Shown: positions 8,224 to 17,150, counted from the stretch's first letter. The stretch: 51,938 nucleotides of DNA from Gammaproteobacteria bacterium (GCA_004295005.1 SHNG01000177.1:1-51938), one strand, 5' to 3'. Notes: generated from the sequence alone by a model not told the origin. Numbers and translations are program-made.

Positions 8224-8818
8224 ATTGCGCCCGAAGGATGGGCGGCTGCTGGCGGTTGTGTTGCTGCTGATCGTCGCCTTGTGCATTTACCTGTTCGGCG
8301 TGCACTGGTGGTTCGTGGCTCCGCACCTGAGCTACTACGAGCAGATGCGTGATCTGCGCGAGGCGCAACAACGCTACGCACGCATCATCGCCGAGCGACC
8401 GGCCATCGAACAGAAGCTGGCCGAGGTTCGCGCATTCGAGCAGGGAAACCAGGCCTTCCTTTCCGAGGCCGATGCCAACGCGGCTTCCGCGGGATTGATT
8501 ACCCGGCTGCGCCAGTCGCAGACCGACCAGACCGATCCCAAGCGCTGCTCCGTGGTCAGCAATACGCCTTACAGCGGCGGCGATGAAGAGCTGTACCAGC
8601 GTGTCGTCGTGCAGGCGCGATTGCGCTGTGACCTCGAATCGCTGGCGTCGATCCTGTACGACCTGGAAAGCGGAAAGCCTTATCTGTTTGTCGATGAACT
8701 GATGATTTACAAGCAGCAAACCTACGTACCGCCGGGGGCAAAGCGGACGGCCAGTCCACTCGATGTGCGATTCAATCTTTCCGGCTATCTGCGCCAACCT
8801 GGAAAGAAGGCGCCCTGA
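8210..8818 (+). CDS. gspM: Type II secretion system protein GspM
   Basis: The 202-residue bitopic inner-membrane protein partners GspL. ATG 8210 lies inside the end of gspL and is preceded by AAGGAGGA about 4-5 bp upstream, a strong ribosome binding site, so an in-frame ATG at 8186 is less likely. It has a short cytoplasmic N-terminus, a membrane helix LLAVVLLLIVALCIYLFGV (about 14-32), a coiled-coil segment (MRDLREAQQRYARIIAERPAI) and a periplasmic ferredoxin-like domain. The order and topology match XpsM. The stop overlaps the next start by one base (TGATG). Confidence 0.9.
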   Translation: MARLELRPKDGRLLAVVLLLIVALCIYLFGVHWWFVAPHLSYYEQMRDLREAQQRYARIIAERPAIEQKLAEVRAFEQGNQAFLSEADANAASAGLITRLRQSQTDQTDPKRCSVVSNTPYSGGDEELYQRVVVQARLRCDLESLASILYDLESGKPYLFVDELMIYKQQTYVPPGAKRTASPLDVRFNLSGYLRQPGKKAP

Positions 8819-9540
8819 TGGAAATCCGTCACGCCCGCAACCTGACCCTTGGCCTCGCCGGCATCTGCGGGGTTTTGGTGCTGGCTGCCCTTGTCCAATT
8901 GGCGGGTTACGGTCGCGGCTACGGCTGGCTGCCGGCGGACTCAACCGGCGCGCCCGAGTTGCTCGGCGACATTGATCGCGAACCGTTCCGCATGCCTCCG
9001 CGATCAGGCTTCGGCGATGTTGAAACCCGCCCCTTGTTCAATGAGGACCGCAAGCCGAGCCCGGTGGGCGACGGCGACATGACGGCCGAGGCGCCACCGG
9101 CGGCGCCCCTGAACGCAACCCTGACCGGGGTGATTCTGGTGCGCAAGACGGAATCGACCGGTGAGCTCAGGATTGCCATGGTGCGTGACAATCTGCGGAA
9201 CGAAACCGTTGCGCTCAAGGTCGGAATGCCGTTGCAGGGCGATCAGGCGGGCTGGACCCTGGTCGATCTGCAACCGCGACTGGCAAAGTTCCGCAATGCC
9301 AGCGATGAGACGGCAGAAATCGAGTTGAACACGGCTGCAGGTCCGGCGCAGGCGCCGCCAGCTCCGCGCGCCCCGGCAGAGGCGCCCGTAGGCCGCGGAC
9401 AGGTTGCGCCACCCAAGGCCGGCGACCCGGCAGAAACGGACCTGGCAAAACGCATTGAAGAGCGCAGGCGGCAGATGCGCGAAGAGGCAGAGCGCCTGCG
9501 GGCGCAACGCGGGAATTCCCCCGCCGAGCAGAAGAATTGA
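8818..9540 (+). CDS. xpsN: Type II secretion protein XpsN (GspC-like periplasmic connector)
   Basis: This 240-residue bitopic protein occupies the slot of xpsN in Xanthomonas, where XpsN replaces GspC and links the inner-membrane L/M complex to secretin D. It shows one N-terminal membrane helix (LGLAGICGVLVLAALVQLAG), then an HR-like periplasmic domain (about 98-168: LNATLTGVILVRKTESTGEL, VALKVGMPLQGDQAGWTLVD), then a Pro/Ala-rich linker and a charged coiled-coil tail (DLAKRIEERRRQMREEAERL). No PDZ domain is present. Function is inferred from position and topology; sequence conservation in this family is low. Confidence 0.85.
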   Translation: MEIRHARNLTLGLAGICGVLVLAALVQLAGYGRGYGWLPADSTGAPELLGDIDREPFRMPPRSGFGDVETRPLFNEDRKPSPVGDGDMTAEAPPAAPLNATLTGVILVRKTESTGELRIAMVRDNLRNETVALKVGMPLQGDQAGWTLVDLQPRLAKFRNASDETAEIELNTAAGPAQAPPAPRAPAEAPVGRGQVAPPKAGDPAETDLAKRIEERRRQMREEAERLRAQRGNSPAEQKN

Positions 9541-9553
9541 CGGAGTGATTCAC

Positions 9554-11854
9554 GTGGCAACCAGAATTATCAATTTCGCGGCTGCTCTCGCCCTCACCGT
9601 GCTGGCAGGGTGCACAAGCGCGCCAATTCGGGATGACTCGGCCGGCGGGCTGCGGCAGTCGGTGCTGACCGCGGACAACATGGCAAAGCCTCCCCGCGGT
9701 CGGGGTGGGGCCAGGGCGACAGACTCCGAAGGGCTTGATGTCAGCGCTACAGGGCCGGATACCTTTGCCGCACCCAAGCCGGAAATCCAGGTGGGTACCG
9801 GCAAGTTCATCAACGAGGAAGCTGCCAAGCGCAAAGCCCCTGAACCCGCGGGTGAGGGGCAGGTCGACTTCAATTTCGAGAACAATCCAATCCAGGCGGT
9901 GGTCAAGGCAATCCTCGGCGACTTGCTGCAGGAAAACTATACGATTGCTCCGAACGTGGGCGGCAATGTGTCGTTCTCGACGGCCAAGCCGATTCGGGCG
10001 GACCAGGCCATGTCGGTTTTGGAGATGTTGCTGTCCTGGACCGGCAACACCCTCATCCACAAGGACGGTCGCTACACGGTGTTGCAGATCAAGGATGCAG
10101 TGCCAGGCAATCTGACCCCAAGGCTGGCATCGCCGAAACTGGCTGATGGGTACGAGGTACGGGTTTTCCCTCTGCGATACGTCTCTCCCTCGGAGATGGC
10201 CAAGCTGCTTACGCCGTATGCCAAGCCGACGGCGTTCATCAACATTGATACCGCGCGCAGCATGCTGGTGCTGGCCGGCACGGCTTCCGAGCTTTCCAAT
10301 TACGCCCAGACCATCGAAATCTTCGATGTCGACTGGCTCAAGGGCATGTCCATCGGTGTTTTCAACCTGCAGCGGGTGGAAGTGGCAACCCTGATGCCGG
10401 AGCTTGAAAAGATTTTCGGCGCTACCGGTGAATCGCCCTTGGCGGGCATGTTCCGCTTCGTGCCGATAGAGCGTACCAATTCAGTCATCGCCATCACCTC
10501 GCAACCGGAATACCTGAAGCAGGCCGAGGAGTGGTTGCACCGACTGGATCGTGCCGGTGATGAAAGCTCGACCCAGTTGTTCGTCTACGACGTGAAGAAC
10601 ATCAAATCGGCCGATCTGGCCGACTACCTGGGCCAGATCTTCCTCGGCAGCTCCGGCGGTGGTTCTTCCGGGCGCTCGGATACTTCGGGTTCGGTCGCGC
10701 CTGGGCTTGCTGCCGCGACCATCGGCAATGCAGGAGGCAATGCGGCAACAGGCAGTGCCGGCTCGCGGCGGTCCAGCCGCCTGGGTGGAGCCGCCAGTAC
10801 GACCAAATCGAGTTCCTCGGCGGGTTCAGTCTCAAGCAGCCCGGATTCCGACATCCGCATCACCTCGGTCGAGGAAAGCAACCAGTTGCTGGTCATGGCC
10901 ACCCCAGCCGAATGGGATGCCATGCAGGGTGCCATTCGCCGCCTGGACATTGCCCCACTCCAGGTTCACATTGAAACCAAGATTCTCGAAGTGACCCTGA
11001 GCGGCGCCTTGCAGTACGGCGTGAAATGGTGGTTTACCGGCTTGATGGGTGAAGGCTACGGTGCGACCTATGAGAATCCCCAAGGCAGGCCCTACCCGAA
11101 TCCTAGTGATCGTCAGAGAGGTTTGTTGGGGGCGGCAACCACGCCCGCAGTCGCCGGCTCCAACATTTTTGCCTCTTACCTGAACAGCAAGTTCCAGGTG
11201 GCCTTGAGTGCCCTGCAAAACAACGGACAGGCCAAGGTCCTGTCGGCGCCGTCACTGGTCGTGATGAACAATCAGGAAGCGCAGATCAACGTCGGTACGC
11301 GCATTCCCGTGCAGCAGACCAGCATTGTCGGACTCGGGGCGGTCCAAGGCAGCGTGACCAACCCGAACATCGGTCAATCAACCGGGGTTGGCCAGGTCTC
11401 CTATCTGGACACGGGCGTGATCCTGCAGGTCAGGCCACGAGTCAACCCCGGCGGGCTGGTGTATCTGGAGGTATCCCAGGAAGTCAGCAAACCGGGTGTG
11501 GCCGGTGCCGTCAATGGCAATCCGCCCATCAACACGCGCACCCTGGATACCAGCATTGCCGTGAACAGTGGTGACACCATCCTGTTGGGCGGCTTGATTT
11601 CCGAAGATGACCAGACCTCGGAGGATGGCGTGCCAGGCCTCAGCCGAATTCCCATTCTCGGCAAACTGTTTGGAAGTACGCGAAAGGAAACGCAACGTAC
11701 CGAATTGATTGTCCTGATCACCCCGCAGGTGATGAACAACTCGGAAGATGCGCGTGAAATCACCGAGGAATACAAGCGCCAGTTCCAGGGACTGGTGCCC
11801 CTGAACCACAAAGTGAACCGGACCGAGCCGGAAGTGGTCGAAGACGCCCCATGA
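9554..11854 (+). CDS. gspD: Type II secretion outer-membrane secretin GspD (lipoprotein-type)
   Basis: The 766-residue secretin forms the outer-membrane channel of the T2SS. GTG 9554 is preferred because GGAG sits 8 bp upstream and it yields a lipoprotein signal peptide ending LTVLAGC (lipobox LAG^C), as in the lipid-modified XpsD of Xanthomonas, which needs no separate pilotin. N0 (VDFNFENNPIQAVVKAILG), N1 (VFPLRYVSPSEMAKLLTPYA), N2 and N3 domains follow. N3 holds a 70-residue Gly/Ser-rich insertion (GSSGGGSSGRSDTSG and on). The secretin domain ends with VPGLSRIPILGKLFGS and TELIVLITPQVM. It is last of the xps genes. Confidence 0.96.
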   Translation: MATRIINFAAALALTVLAGCTSAPIRDDSAGGLRQSVLTADNMAKPPRGRGGARATDSEGLDVSATGPDTFAAPKPEIQVGTGKFINEEAAKRKAPEPAGEGQVDFNFENNPIQAVVKAILGDLLQENYTIAPNVGGNVSFSTAKPIRADQAMSVLEMLLSWTGNTLIHKDGRYTVLQIKDAVPGNLTPRLASPKLADGYEVRVFPLRYVSPSEMAKLLTPYAKPTAFINIDTARSMLVLAGTASELSNYAQTIEIFDVDWLKGMSIGVFNLQRVEVATLMPELEKIFGATGESPLAGMFRFVPIERTNSVIAITSQPEYLKQAEEWLHRLDRAGDESSTQLFVYDVKNIKSADLADYLGQIFLGSSGGGSSGRSDTSGSVAPGLAAATIGNAGGNAATGSAGSRRSSRLGGAASTTKSSSSAGSVSSSPDSDIRITSVEESNQLLVMATPAEWDAMQGAIRRLDIAPLQVHIETKILEVTLSGALQYGVKWWFTGLMGEGYGATYENPQGRPYPNPSDRQRGLLGAATTPAVAGSNIFASYLNSKFQVALSALQNNGQAKVLSAPSLVVMNNQEAQINVGTRIPVQQTSIVGLGAVQGSVTNPNIGQSTGVGQVSYLDTGVILQVRPRVNPGGLVYLEVSQEVSKPGVAGAVNGNPPINTRTLDTSIAVNSGDTILLGGLISEDDQTSEDGVPGLSRIPILGKLFGSTRKETQRTELIVLITPQVMNNSEDAREITEEYKRQFQGLVPLNHKVNRTEPEVVEDAP

Positions 11855-11869
11855 TTTGAGGAGAAAAAC

Positions 11870-12337
11870 GTGACCCAGCTTCGCCACATTGCATTTCTAC
11901 TGATTGCCCTGGTCGCCGCAGGTTGTGCCAGTCAGGCGCCTCGCACGGAAATTGCTGCCGATGACGACACTGCTCCATCGGCAAAGGACAAGGAAACAAT
12001 CGAACAGCGTGCCATCCAGCGCTGGGAATTTCTGATCAATCACCAGGCGGAAAAGGCCTATGATTTTCTGAGTCCCGGCTTTCGCGCCACCAAGTCGCGC
12101 GAGGCCTATGCCGCGGAAATGAACAACAGGCCCGTGCACTGGAGCAAGGTGCTGCCATACAGCCAGAAGTGCGAAAAACCGACGGTCTGCGTGGTCAACC
12201 TTCAAATTGACTCAAATGTCAATATGCCTGGTGTCAAGGGAGCAGTCCCTTCTGTGGGTTTCGTCACGGAAACCTGGATCAAGACCCGCGGCAAGTGGTA
12301 TATCCTCCCGAACATGCCCGGTACCAAAGGCGGTTAG
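11870..12337 (+). CDS. Small lipoprotein of unknown function at end of T2SS operon
   Basis: This 155-residue protein starts at GTG 11870 with GAGGAG 7 bp upstream and a signal peptide MTQLRHIAFLLIALVAAGC ending in lipobox VAAG^C. The mature part has an acidic linker then a compact alpha/beta domain (RAIQRWEFLINHQAEKAYDF...FVTETWIKTRGKWYILPN) with a two-Cys pair (KCEKPTVCVVN). The pattern of a helix, LSPGFRATKS and a final WIKTRGKWY strand resembles NTF2-like folds, but this is only a fold guess. It lies 15 bp after gspD, so it is probably co-transcribed; a role in T2SS assembly is possible but not shown. Confidence 0.82.
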   Translation: MTQLRHIAFLLIALVAAGCASQAPRTEIAADDDTAPSAKDKETIEQRAIQRWEFLINHQAEKAYDFLSPGFRATKSREAYAAEMNNRPVHWSKVLPYSQKCEKPTVCVVNLQIDSNVNMPGVKGAVPSVGFVTETWIKTRGKWYILPNMPGTKGG

Positions 12338-12365
12338 GAGGCTGGTCGCCGGGATTTGGAACGGG

Positions 12366-12371
12366 TATAGT
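12366..12371 (+). promoter_or_regulatory. Possible -10 box (TATAGT) upstream of exported protein gene
   Basis: The 266-bp gap before the 12604 gene contains TATAGT at 12366-12371, a reasonable sigma-70 -10 hexamer, but no convincing -35 box. If used, it would give a 5' untranslated region of about 230 nt. The rest of the gap shows no gene; a partial inverted repeat GGACC...GGTCC lies near 12480-12505. Confidence 0.28.
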
Positions 12372-12603
12372 GCCGACAAGTGCGAGCTTTCTGGGCTCGT
12401 TGCCCGTTTCAGGTTTATCGTCTTGTGCCAGGGGAAAGCCGGGTTGAAGTGGATTGCCCGGGAGGGATTGCACCGCATTGGACCTTGCCGTACGATTGGT
12501 CCGCTGTTGCCTAACCCTGCCCTCTGAAAAGCGGGACAAAACTGCTGTTGGACAGAAGTTAGCCGTAAGCAAAAGCCCTGTGGTCAATTTAGGAGTGTCA
12601 GTA

Positions 12604-14172
12604 ATGAAGCGAAATAGCTTGACGACCGCCGTCGTCGCCGGTATCGCCGGTACGGTGGGCATCGCGAATCTCGCGAGCGCAGTCAATCTGAACCCGGATG
12701 GTTTGGGTCAGGTTCTTATCTACCCGTATTACACCGTCAACTCGAACTCGCCAGGCAACAACCTGCAGACCCTGTTCTCCGTGGTCAACACCACCGATCA
12801 GGGCAAGGCTGTCAAGGTGCGTTTCGTTGAAGGCTACAACAGCCGCGAAGTACGCGACTTCCATGTCTACCTGTCGCCGTTTGACGTGTGGACGGCCAAC
12901 CTGTTCAAGCTGCCGGACCAGGAGCAGGCCAACCTGCTTACCGACGACAACTCGTGCACGGTGCCGGACATCAAGGGCGCAACCGGTAATGGCCTCGGCC
13001 AGTTGCCGGATGGTCGCACCTACCTGCCGTTCACCAACGCCCGTTACTCCGGCGCGTATGATGACGGCGGCCCGACCGGTCTCGCACGTACCCGTGAAGG
13101 CCATTTCGAAATCATCGAAATGGGCGTGGTTACCAATGCAACCGAAGGTTCGCTGGATGCCATCACCCACGTCGCAGGTGTGCCGGACAATTGCGCCCAG
13201 GTCATCGCTGCATGGGTCGGCACCCCGGCCGGCTACTGGATCACCGATCCGAACATCGACATCGATCCCCCGACGGGCGGGTTGTTTGGCGCCACCCTGT
13301 TGCTGGATCCAGCCACAGGCGTCAGCTCCGGCTACAGCGCGGATGCTGTTGACGGCTTCGTCACCGACGGAACCAACCTGCATGGCGTTCCCGGCGATGT
13401 GAACCCGTCGCTCTCCAGCGTTCGTGGTTTGCCGGCTGGTACCGCAACGGCCTACGTGTTCAACAATGGCGCCCTGATTTCTGCCACCTACGGTGGTGGT
13501 TTCGGTCGTCCGATCGACGCGGTCAGTGCCGTGTTCATGCAGAACAACATCTTCAACGAGTACGTGCTCGGTGGTCCGGCTGCGGCAACCACGGATTGGG
13601 TGGTCACCTTCCCGACCAAGCGCTTCTATGTTGACAATCTGATCGTTGGCGCTGCTGCGATCCAGCCGTTCGTTCAGGTGTTCGATGGCGTTTCCGACGT
13701 CGAAGTGGGCCTGTTCCCGTATGATCGTGAAGAAGGAAATCCGTCGGCCTGTACCGGTTCGGATTCCGACAACCCGAACTGCGGCGTCTGCTTCTCGCCT
13801 TGCGATGACCCGACCTTCAATGCGCCGGTACTGAGCTACGAAGCCCAGGTCATTTCGTTCCAGACTGCAGCCGACTTTGCGGCCGATTCGACCTCGCCGG
13901 TTTTGGGTTCGGCTCTGGCCAACAACGTCGACGTTCGTGCTGACTTCCTGAATGAAGGCTGGATGCGCATCGCGTTCAACCCGACCACGGAACCGCACCT
14001 GCTGTCGGCTTCGACCCAAGGTGAAGTGTTTGAAGGCCTGCCGGCTACCGGCTTCGCCATTACCAACTACATCAACGCCAATGCTGCTCCTGGCTTGCTC
14101 GCCAACTACTCGGGCCTGTGGCACCACAAGGGTTCGCGTAGCTGTGCCGCTGGTCAGCTCGCTTGCTCCTGA
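12604..14172 (+). CDS. Exported surface-type protein of unknown function
   Basis: This is a 522-residue protein. ATG 12604 follows TAGGAG (9 bp spacing) and gives a Sec signal peptide (MKRNSLTTAVVAGIAGTVG...ASA). The mature protein begins VNLNPDGLGQVLIYPYYTVN, then FSVVNTTDQGKAVKVRFVEG and FHVYLSPFDVWTANL, and later DWVVTFPTKRFYVDN. I recall this arrangement from a family of uncharacterised exported proteins in beta- and gammaproteobacteria, with no known function. It has about ten Cys, mostly in C-terminal pairs (CTGSDSDNPNCGVCFSPC; the last is CAAGQLAC). No sorting signal (PEP- or IPTL-CTERM) is present. Strong ribosome binding site and terminator suggest high expression. It may be a T2SS substrate, which is inference. 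Confidence 0.85.
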   Translation: MKRNSLTTAVVAGIAGTVGIANLASAVNLNPDGLGQVLIYPYYTVNSNSPGNNLQTLFSVVNTTDQGKAVKVRFVEGYNSREVRDFHVYLSPFDVWTANLFKLPDQEQANLLTDDNSCTVPDIKGATGNGLGQLPDGRTYLPFTNARYSGAYDDGGPTGLARTREGHFEIIEMGVVTNATEGSLDAITHVAGVPDNCAQVIAAWVGTPAGYWITDPNIDIDPPTGGLFGATLLLDPATGVSSGYSADAVDGFVTDGTNLHGVPGDVNPSLSSVRGLPAGTATAYVFNNGALISATYGGGFGRPIDAVSAVFMQNNIFNEYVLGGPAAATTDWVVTFPTKRFYVDNLIVGAAAIQPFVQVFDGVSDVEVGLFPYDREEGNPSACTGSDSDNPNCGVCFSPCDDPTFNAPVLSYEAQVISFQTAADFAADSTSPVLGSALANNVDVRADFLNEGWMRIAFNPTTEPHLLSASTQGEVFEGLPATGFAITNYINANAAPGLLANYSGLWHHKGSRSCAAGQLACS

Positions 14173-14200
14173 TCGATATTTGGTCAGGTTTGTAGTTTGG

Positions 14201-14234
14201 AAAGCCCCGCGTATGCGGGGCTTTCTTTTTTTTT
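14201..14234 (+). terminator. Intrinsic terminator of the 12604-14172 gene
   Basis: A perfect 10-bp stem AAAGCCCCGC / GCGGGGCTTT with loop GTAT (14211-14214) is followed by C and nine T residues (14226-14234). It lies 28 bp past the stop codon. Confidence 0.93.
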
Positions 14235-14299
14235 AAGGCGACTGGGTCTATGCTCTGCGCAGAATCAAGCCTCCCATATTCAAATTCGTGCCCACAATC

Positions 14300-15490
14300 A
14301 TGAAAAATGCCTTTTTTTCCTCCGTCGCCGCGCTCCTGATACCCCTGTTGGCGCTGCAACCGGCTGCGAGTCGCGCCGCCAATTTCCAGGTTGACGTGAA
14401 ACGCCTGTCCGTCACCCAGTGTTCAATGACGGGATCGCTGCTCAATATCGATCCAAGCACGGGGAATGTATCCATTGAACTGGTTGCGGATGCTTCCTGC
14501 TATCCAACACCGGTCAACCAGATGGCCAGTAGTGCCAACATGACCATCGTTGGTGCGACGACCGTTGGCGGTGGTCAGACCGGGCAGGGTTCGGTAAATT
14601 TACAACTCAACACCGGGCTTCCGGGGGTTACCAATGGCGTAACCTGCGTGCCTGACGGAGTCACAGCGTCCAACGTGACCGTGGTCTCCGGTTGGACCTC
14701 CACTCTGTGTACCAACTGTGGTGCGACCGCTGCACGTACGGTGGTTGTGCAGAACGGGAACAATCAGACCAACGGCACCATCAGTTTCAGGGCAAAGTGC
14801 ACCTATCAGGATCCAGGTAATGTGAATTTGCAGACCGTGCGCTCCAATATTCAAAGCGCCCCGTCGGTAACCGTACTTCCGGGCACCGTTCCGCAGCCGG
14901 ACTATTGCGAGAGTGTTACCGAGCTTGCGGTGCCCAATGGGCTCACCGATGCCATGCGCCAGCTGACTGGTACGGTGACAGGCGGTTTGTACCCCGGTAC
15001 CGGAAAGGATTTCACGACGTACACTGCCGTGTGGGGATTTGCCAACAATACATATTCAACCGGTGATCCGGATACCGCAGGTTATGGCTTCCCCGGCGAC
15101 AATCGCACGAATGTTCAGCTCGGAATCGAGCGGAACAAGTACATTTCGTTCCGATTCAGGGCTCCAAGCAACCCTGTCTGGAACAACAAGACCGGGCACC
15201 ACCAGGTGATTCCGGGTGCGGCCTTTACGCTCGCCTCGATTGGCAAGTGTCCAGGCCAGTTTGCCTCGGATCCGTCGTTCCCGATGAACGCTTCATGCAA
15301 CATTTCGGGCAAGGGCCAGGATCTGATCTGGACAGTGACTTCCGGAACAACTGGGGCCTGCAAGTTGGAACCGGGTGAAACCTACTATTTCAACCTTATC
15401 CAGGCCTCGGGCGCGGGCAATTTGACCACGCCGACGTGCGCATCTTCGCTTTGCACGGCGAAGGTCAATATTACGGGCACCTTCCCCTGA
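14300..15490 (+). CDS. Exported Cys-rich protein of unknown function
   Basis: This is a 396-residue protein with signal peptide MKNAFFSSVAALLIPLL...ASRAA. ATG 14300 is used; GTG 14288 would add four residues, and neither has a clear ribosome binding site. The mature protein is Ser/Thr/Asn/Gly-rich and predicted to be beta-strand-rich, with about 14 Cys (for example CTNCGATAARTVVVQNG and CASSLCTAKVNITG), consistent with a disulphide-bonded exported protein. I do not recognise a characterised family. It is separated from the 12604 gene by a terminator and ends in its own terminator, so it is a single-gene transcript downstream of the T2SS operon. Confidence 0.8.
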   Translation: MKNAFFSSVAALLIPLLALQPAASRAANFQVDVKRLSVTQCSMTGSLLNIDPSTGNVSIELVADASCYPTPVNQMASSANMTIVGATTVGGGQTGQGSVNLQLNTGLPGVTNGVTCVPDGVTASNVTVVSGWTSTLCTNCGATAARTVVVQNGNNQTNGTISFRAKCTYQDPGNVNLQTVRSNIQSAPSVTVLPGTVPQPDYCESVTELAVPNGLTDAMRQLTGTVTGGLYPGTGKDFTTYTAVWGFANNTYSTGDPDTAGYGFPGDNRTNVQLGIERNKYISFRFRAPSNPVWNNKTGHHQVIPGAAFTLASIGKCPGQFASDPSFPMNASCNISGKGQDLIWTVTSGTTGACKLEPGETYYFNLIQASGAGNLTTPTCASSLCTAKVNITGTFP

Positions 15491-15524
15491 CGGGCCTGCC
15501 AGGTGGGTTCTTGAGTTGAAGAGC

Positions 15525-15557
15525 GGCGGCGCAATCCAATTGCGCCGCCCTTTTCTT
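15525..15557 (+). terminator. Intrinsic terminator of the 14300-15490 gene
   Basis: A perfect 11-bp stem GGCGGCGCAAT / ATTGCGCCGCC with loop CCA (15536-15538) is followed by C and TTTTCTT. It lies 34 bp past the stop. Confidence 0.92.
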
Positions 15558-15886
15558 GGCCGTGTCCCGGCTTCCGATGTGCAGAAACTGAAGAACTGCT
15601 TTCGTGAGCAGGCGTCGAGCTCAACGAGCATGTGTAGAGCGGGGTTATGCGAACGTCCCGACTTTTTTTGCGAAAGGAACCGACTGCCGAAAGTCAAGAC
15701 TTGGGCTGGTTTCCCGCGCCCGGGAATCGAAGGTATCGAACCATTCAGTCCAGTTGCAGTCATAACCCACCACGAAAGCATGCTGGCGAAGCAAAGAAAT
15801 CGGTGCAAGCGTCTGCTGCATGAGGGGCACCGGAACGGCGCAGCGCCGCAATCAACAAATAACGAAATTTCCTTGGAGCAGTCAGC
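15558..15886. other. Gene-free stretch before the PpiC gene
   Basis: These 329 bp hold no convincing coding frame. Visible structure: an inverted pair GGGTTATG (about 15642) and CATAACCC (about 15764) 115 nt apart, and a T7 run in GACTTTTTTTGCG near 15661. The ribosome binding site of the next gene is at 15874-15877. No known riboswitch or RNA motif was recognised; the promoter for the next gene must be here or the gene depends on read-through. Confidence 0.5.
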
Positions 15887-16810
15887 GTGTTCAATTCACC
15901 TCGCCTCATTTTTTCCGTCACCCTGTTCCTCTCGGCAGTAGGCACGGGACATGCCGCAGAACGTTATCCAACGGATACTGTCGTGGCCAAGCGCGGAGAC
16001 GCCGTCGTAACGATGCTGGATCTGGACGCGGCACTGCTGCGCGTACCCGAGCGAATCCGTGCCAATGTCATGAACAGCCCCAAGCGTATCGAGGAGTTGA
16101 TCGATCGCCTGCTAACCAACCGACAGTTGGCCAACGAGGGTCGTGCCGAGAAGCTCAACCAGGGCGAAGCGTTCAACCGCGCCGTGCAGCAGGAGACAGA
16201 GAACCTGCTCTCGGAGCTGCGACTGATCGAAATGCGCTCCAATCTGGACGTGGGCAAGGTGGATGAATTGGCGCGGGAACGCTATGACGTCAACCCGGAG
16301 GCTTATGCGATCCAGGGCACGACCTCCGCCCGCCACATTCTCATTGACACCAAGTCACGCAGTGAAGAAGAAGCGCGCAAACTGGCCGACGAATTGTACG
16401 CAAGAATCGCTGCGGGTGAGGACTTTGATGCCTTGGTGATGAAGTATTCCGACGATCCATCCAAGACCTCGAACAAGGGCGTCATTTTTGCGGCAGATTC
16501 GGATTCCATGGATCCTGCCTTTGCGGATGCGGTGAAGAAGCTCGCAAACGCCGGAGACATTTCTCCTGTAGTCAAGTCCTCGTTTGGCTTCCACATCATC
16601 AAGCTGGAGCAGCGAACCGCCGCCAAGCCGAGGTCGTTTGACGAGGTCAAGCAGCAGATCGTCGCCGAGATCGAGAAGACCATGCGCGAGGCGAAAGTGA
16701 AGGAACACCTGGATGAGTTGAAGGCCATGCCGCTTGAAGCCACGCCAGAAGTGGTTGCGTCACTGCGCACGCGTTACCTGCCGGAAGGCGCTCAGCAAGA
16801 GACGCCATAG
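15887..16810 (+). CDS. Exported PpiC-type peptidyl-prolyl cis-trans isomerase
   Basis: This 307-residue protein has a signal peptide (MFNSPRLIFSVTLFLSAVGTGHA). GTG 15887 has GGAG 9 bp upstream. A SurA/PpiD-like N-terminal helical domain (about 35-125: RVPERIRANVMNSPKRIEEL, IDRLLTNRQLANEGRAEKL) precedes one PpiC rotamase domain (about 143-240: SARHILIDTKSRSEEEARKL, GEDFDALVMKYSDDPS, SSFGFHIIKLEQR). Such proteins fold outer-membrane or exported proteins in the periplasm. A full SurA with two rotamase domains is encoded separately at 38789-40105, so this is an additional chaperone. Its position between exported-protein genes and a polysaccharide cluster suggests a dedicated client, which is inference. 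Confidence 0.9.
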   Translation: MFNSPRLIFSVTLFLSAVGTGHAAERYPTDTVVAKRGDAVVTMLDLDAALLRVPERIRANVMNSPKRIEELIDRLLTNRQLANEGRAEKLNQGEAFNRAVQQETENLLSELRLIEMRSNLDVGKVDELARERYDVNPEAYAIQGTTSARHILIDTKSRSEEEARKLADELYARIAAGEDFDALVMKYSDDPSKTSNKGVIFAADSDSMDPAFADAVKKLANAGDISPVVKSSFGFHIIKLEQRTAAKPRSFDEVKQQIVAEIEKTMREAKVKEHLDELKAMPLEATPEVVASLRTRYLPEGAQQETP

Positions 16811-17150
16811 GATTCGACGAGAGGACTTCCGGGCGCTTGATCTGCCGACCGTACTGGGTTGATTGGTGGGGGGCAAGAATTGATGGGTGTCCAGATGGAC
16901 CCAGCGCATGCTTGTGACTTCATTGCGGTCAGGAATGACCACCTTCCGCCCGGTATGAATCAGTCAACCCGGGGGATTGGGCCCCACGAGGGAACGCAAC
17001 ACGGACGCTGTGCCTCGAAGCATTTCCAATTGTGTATGGGCGGTATCCGATCGCCGCGCGTATCATTGCACCGATGCCGGACGGCAAGAGAGCGTACCGG
17101 CACACGGCCGGTTCGCTGGTGTTCGCCGCCGGTTCTTCAGTGGGGAAGCA
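16811..17150. other. Gene-free stretch upstream of the polysaccharide export cluster
   Basis: These 340 bp lie between the PpiC gene and wzm. Open frames through it are not supported by start signals. Small hairpins are visible (TGGGTGTCC-AGAT-GGACCCA near 16885 and GGTCA-GGAA-TGACC near 16928). No Rho-independent terminator with a T-run was seen. The cluster promoter is presumably here, but no good -35/-10 pair could be identified. Confidence 0.45.

Noticed and set aside
12598-14127. A 509-codon minus-strand open frame
   Set aside because: It is antisense to the exported 522-residue protein, which has a signal peptide, ribosome binding site and terminator. The minus-strand translation has no such features.
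15558-15886. Small RNA or riboswitch in the gap before the PpiC gene
   Set aside because: Only a long-range 8-bp inverted pair and a short T-run were seen; no known RNA class or stable local fold could be recognised.
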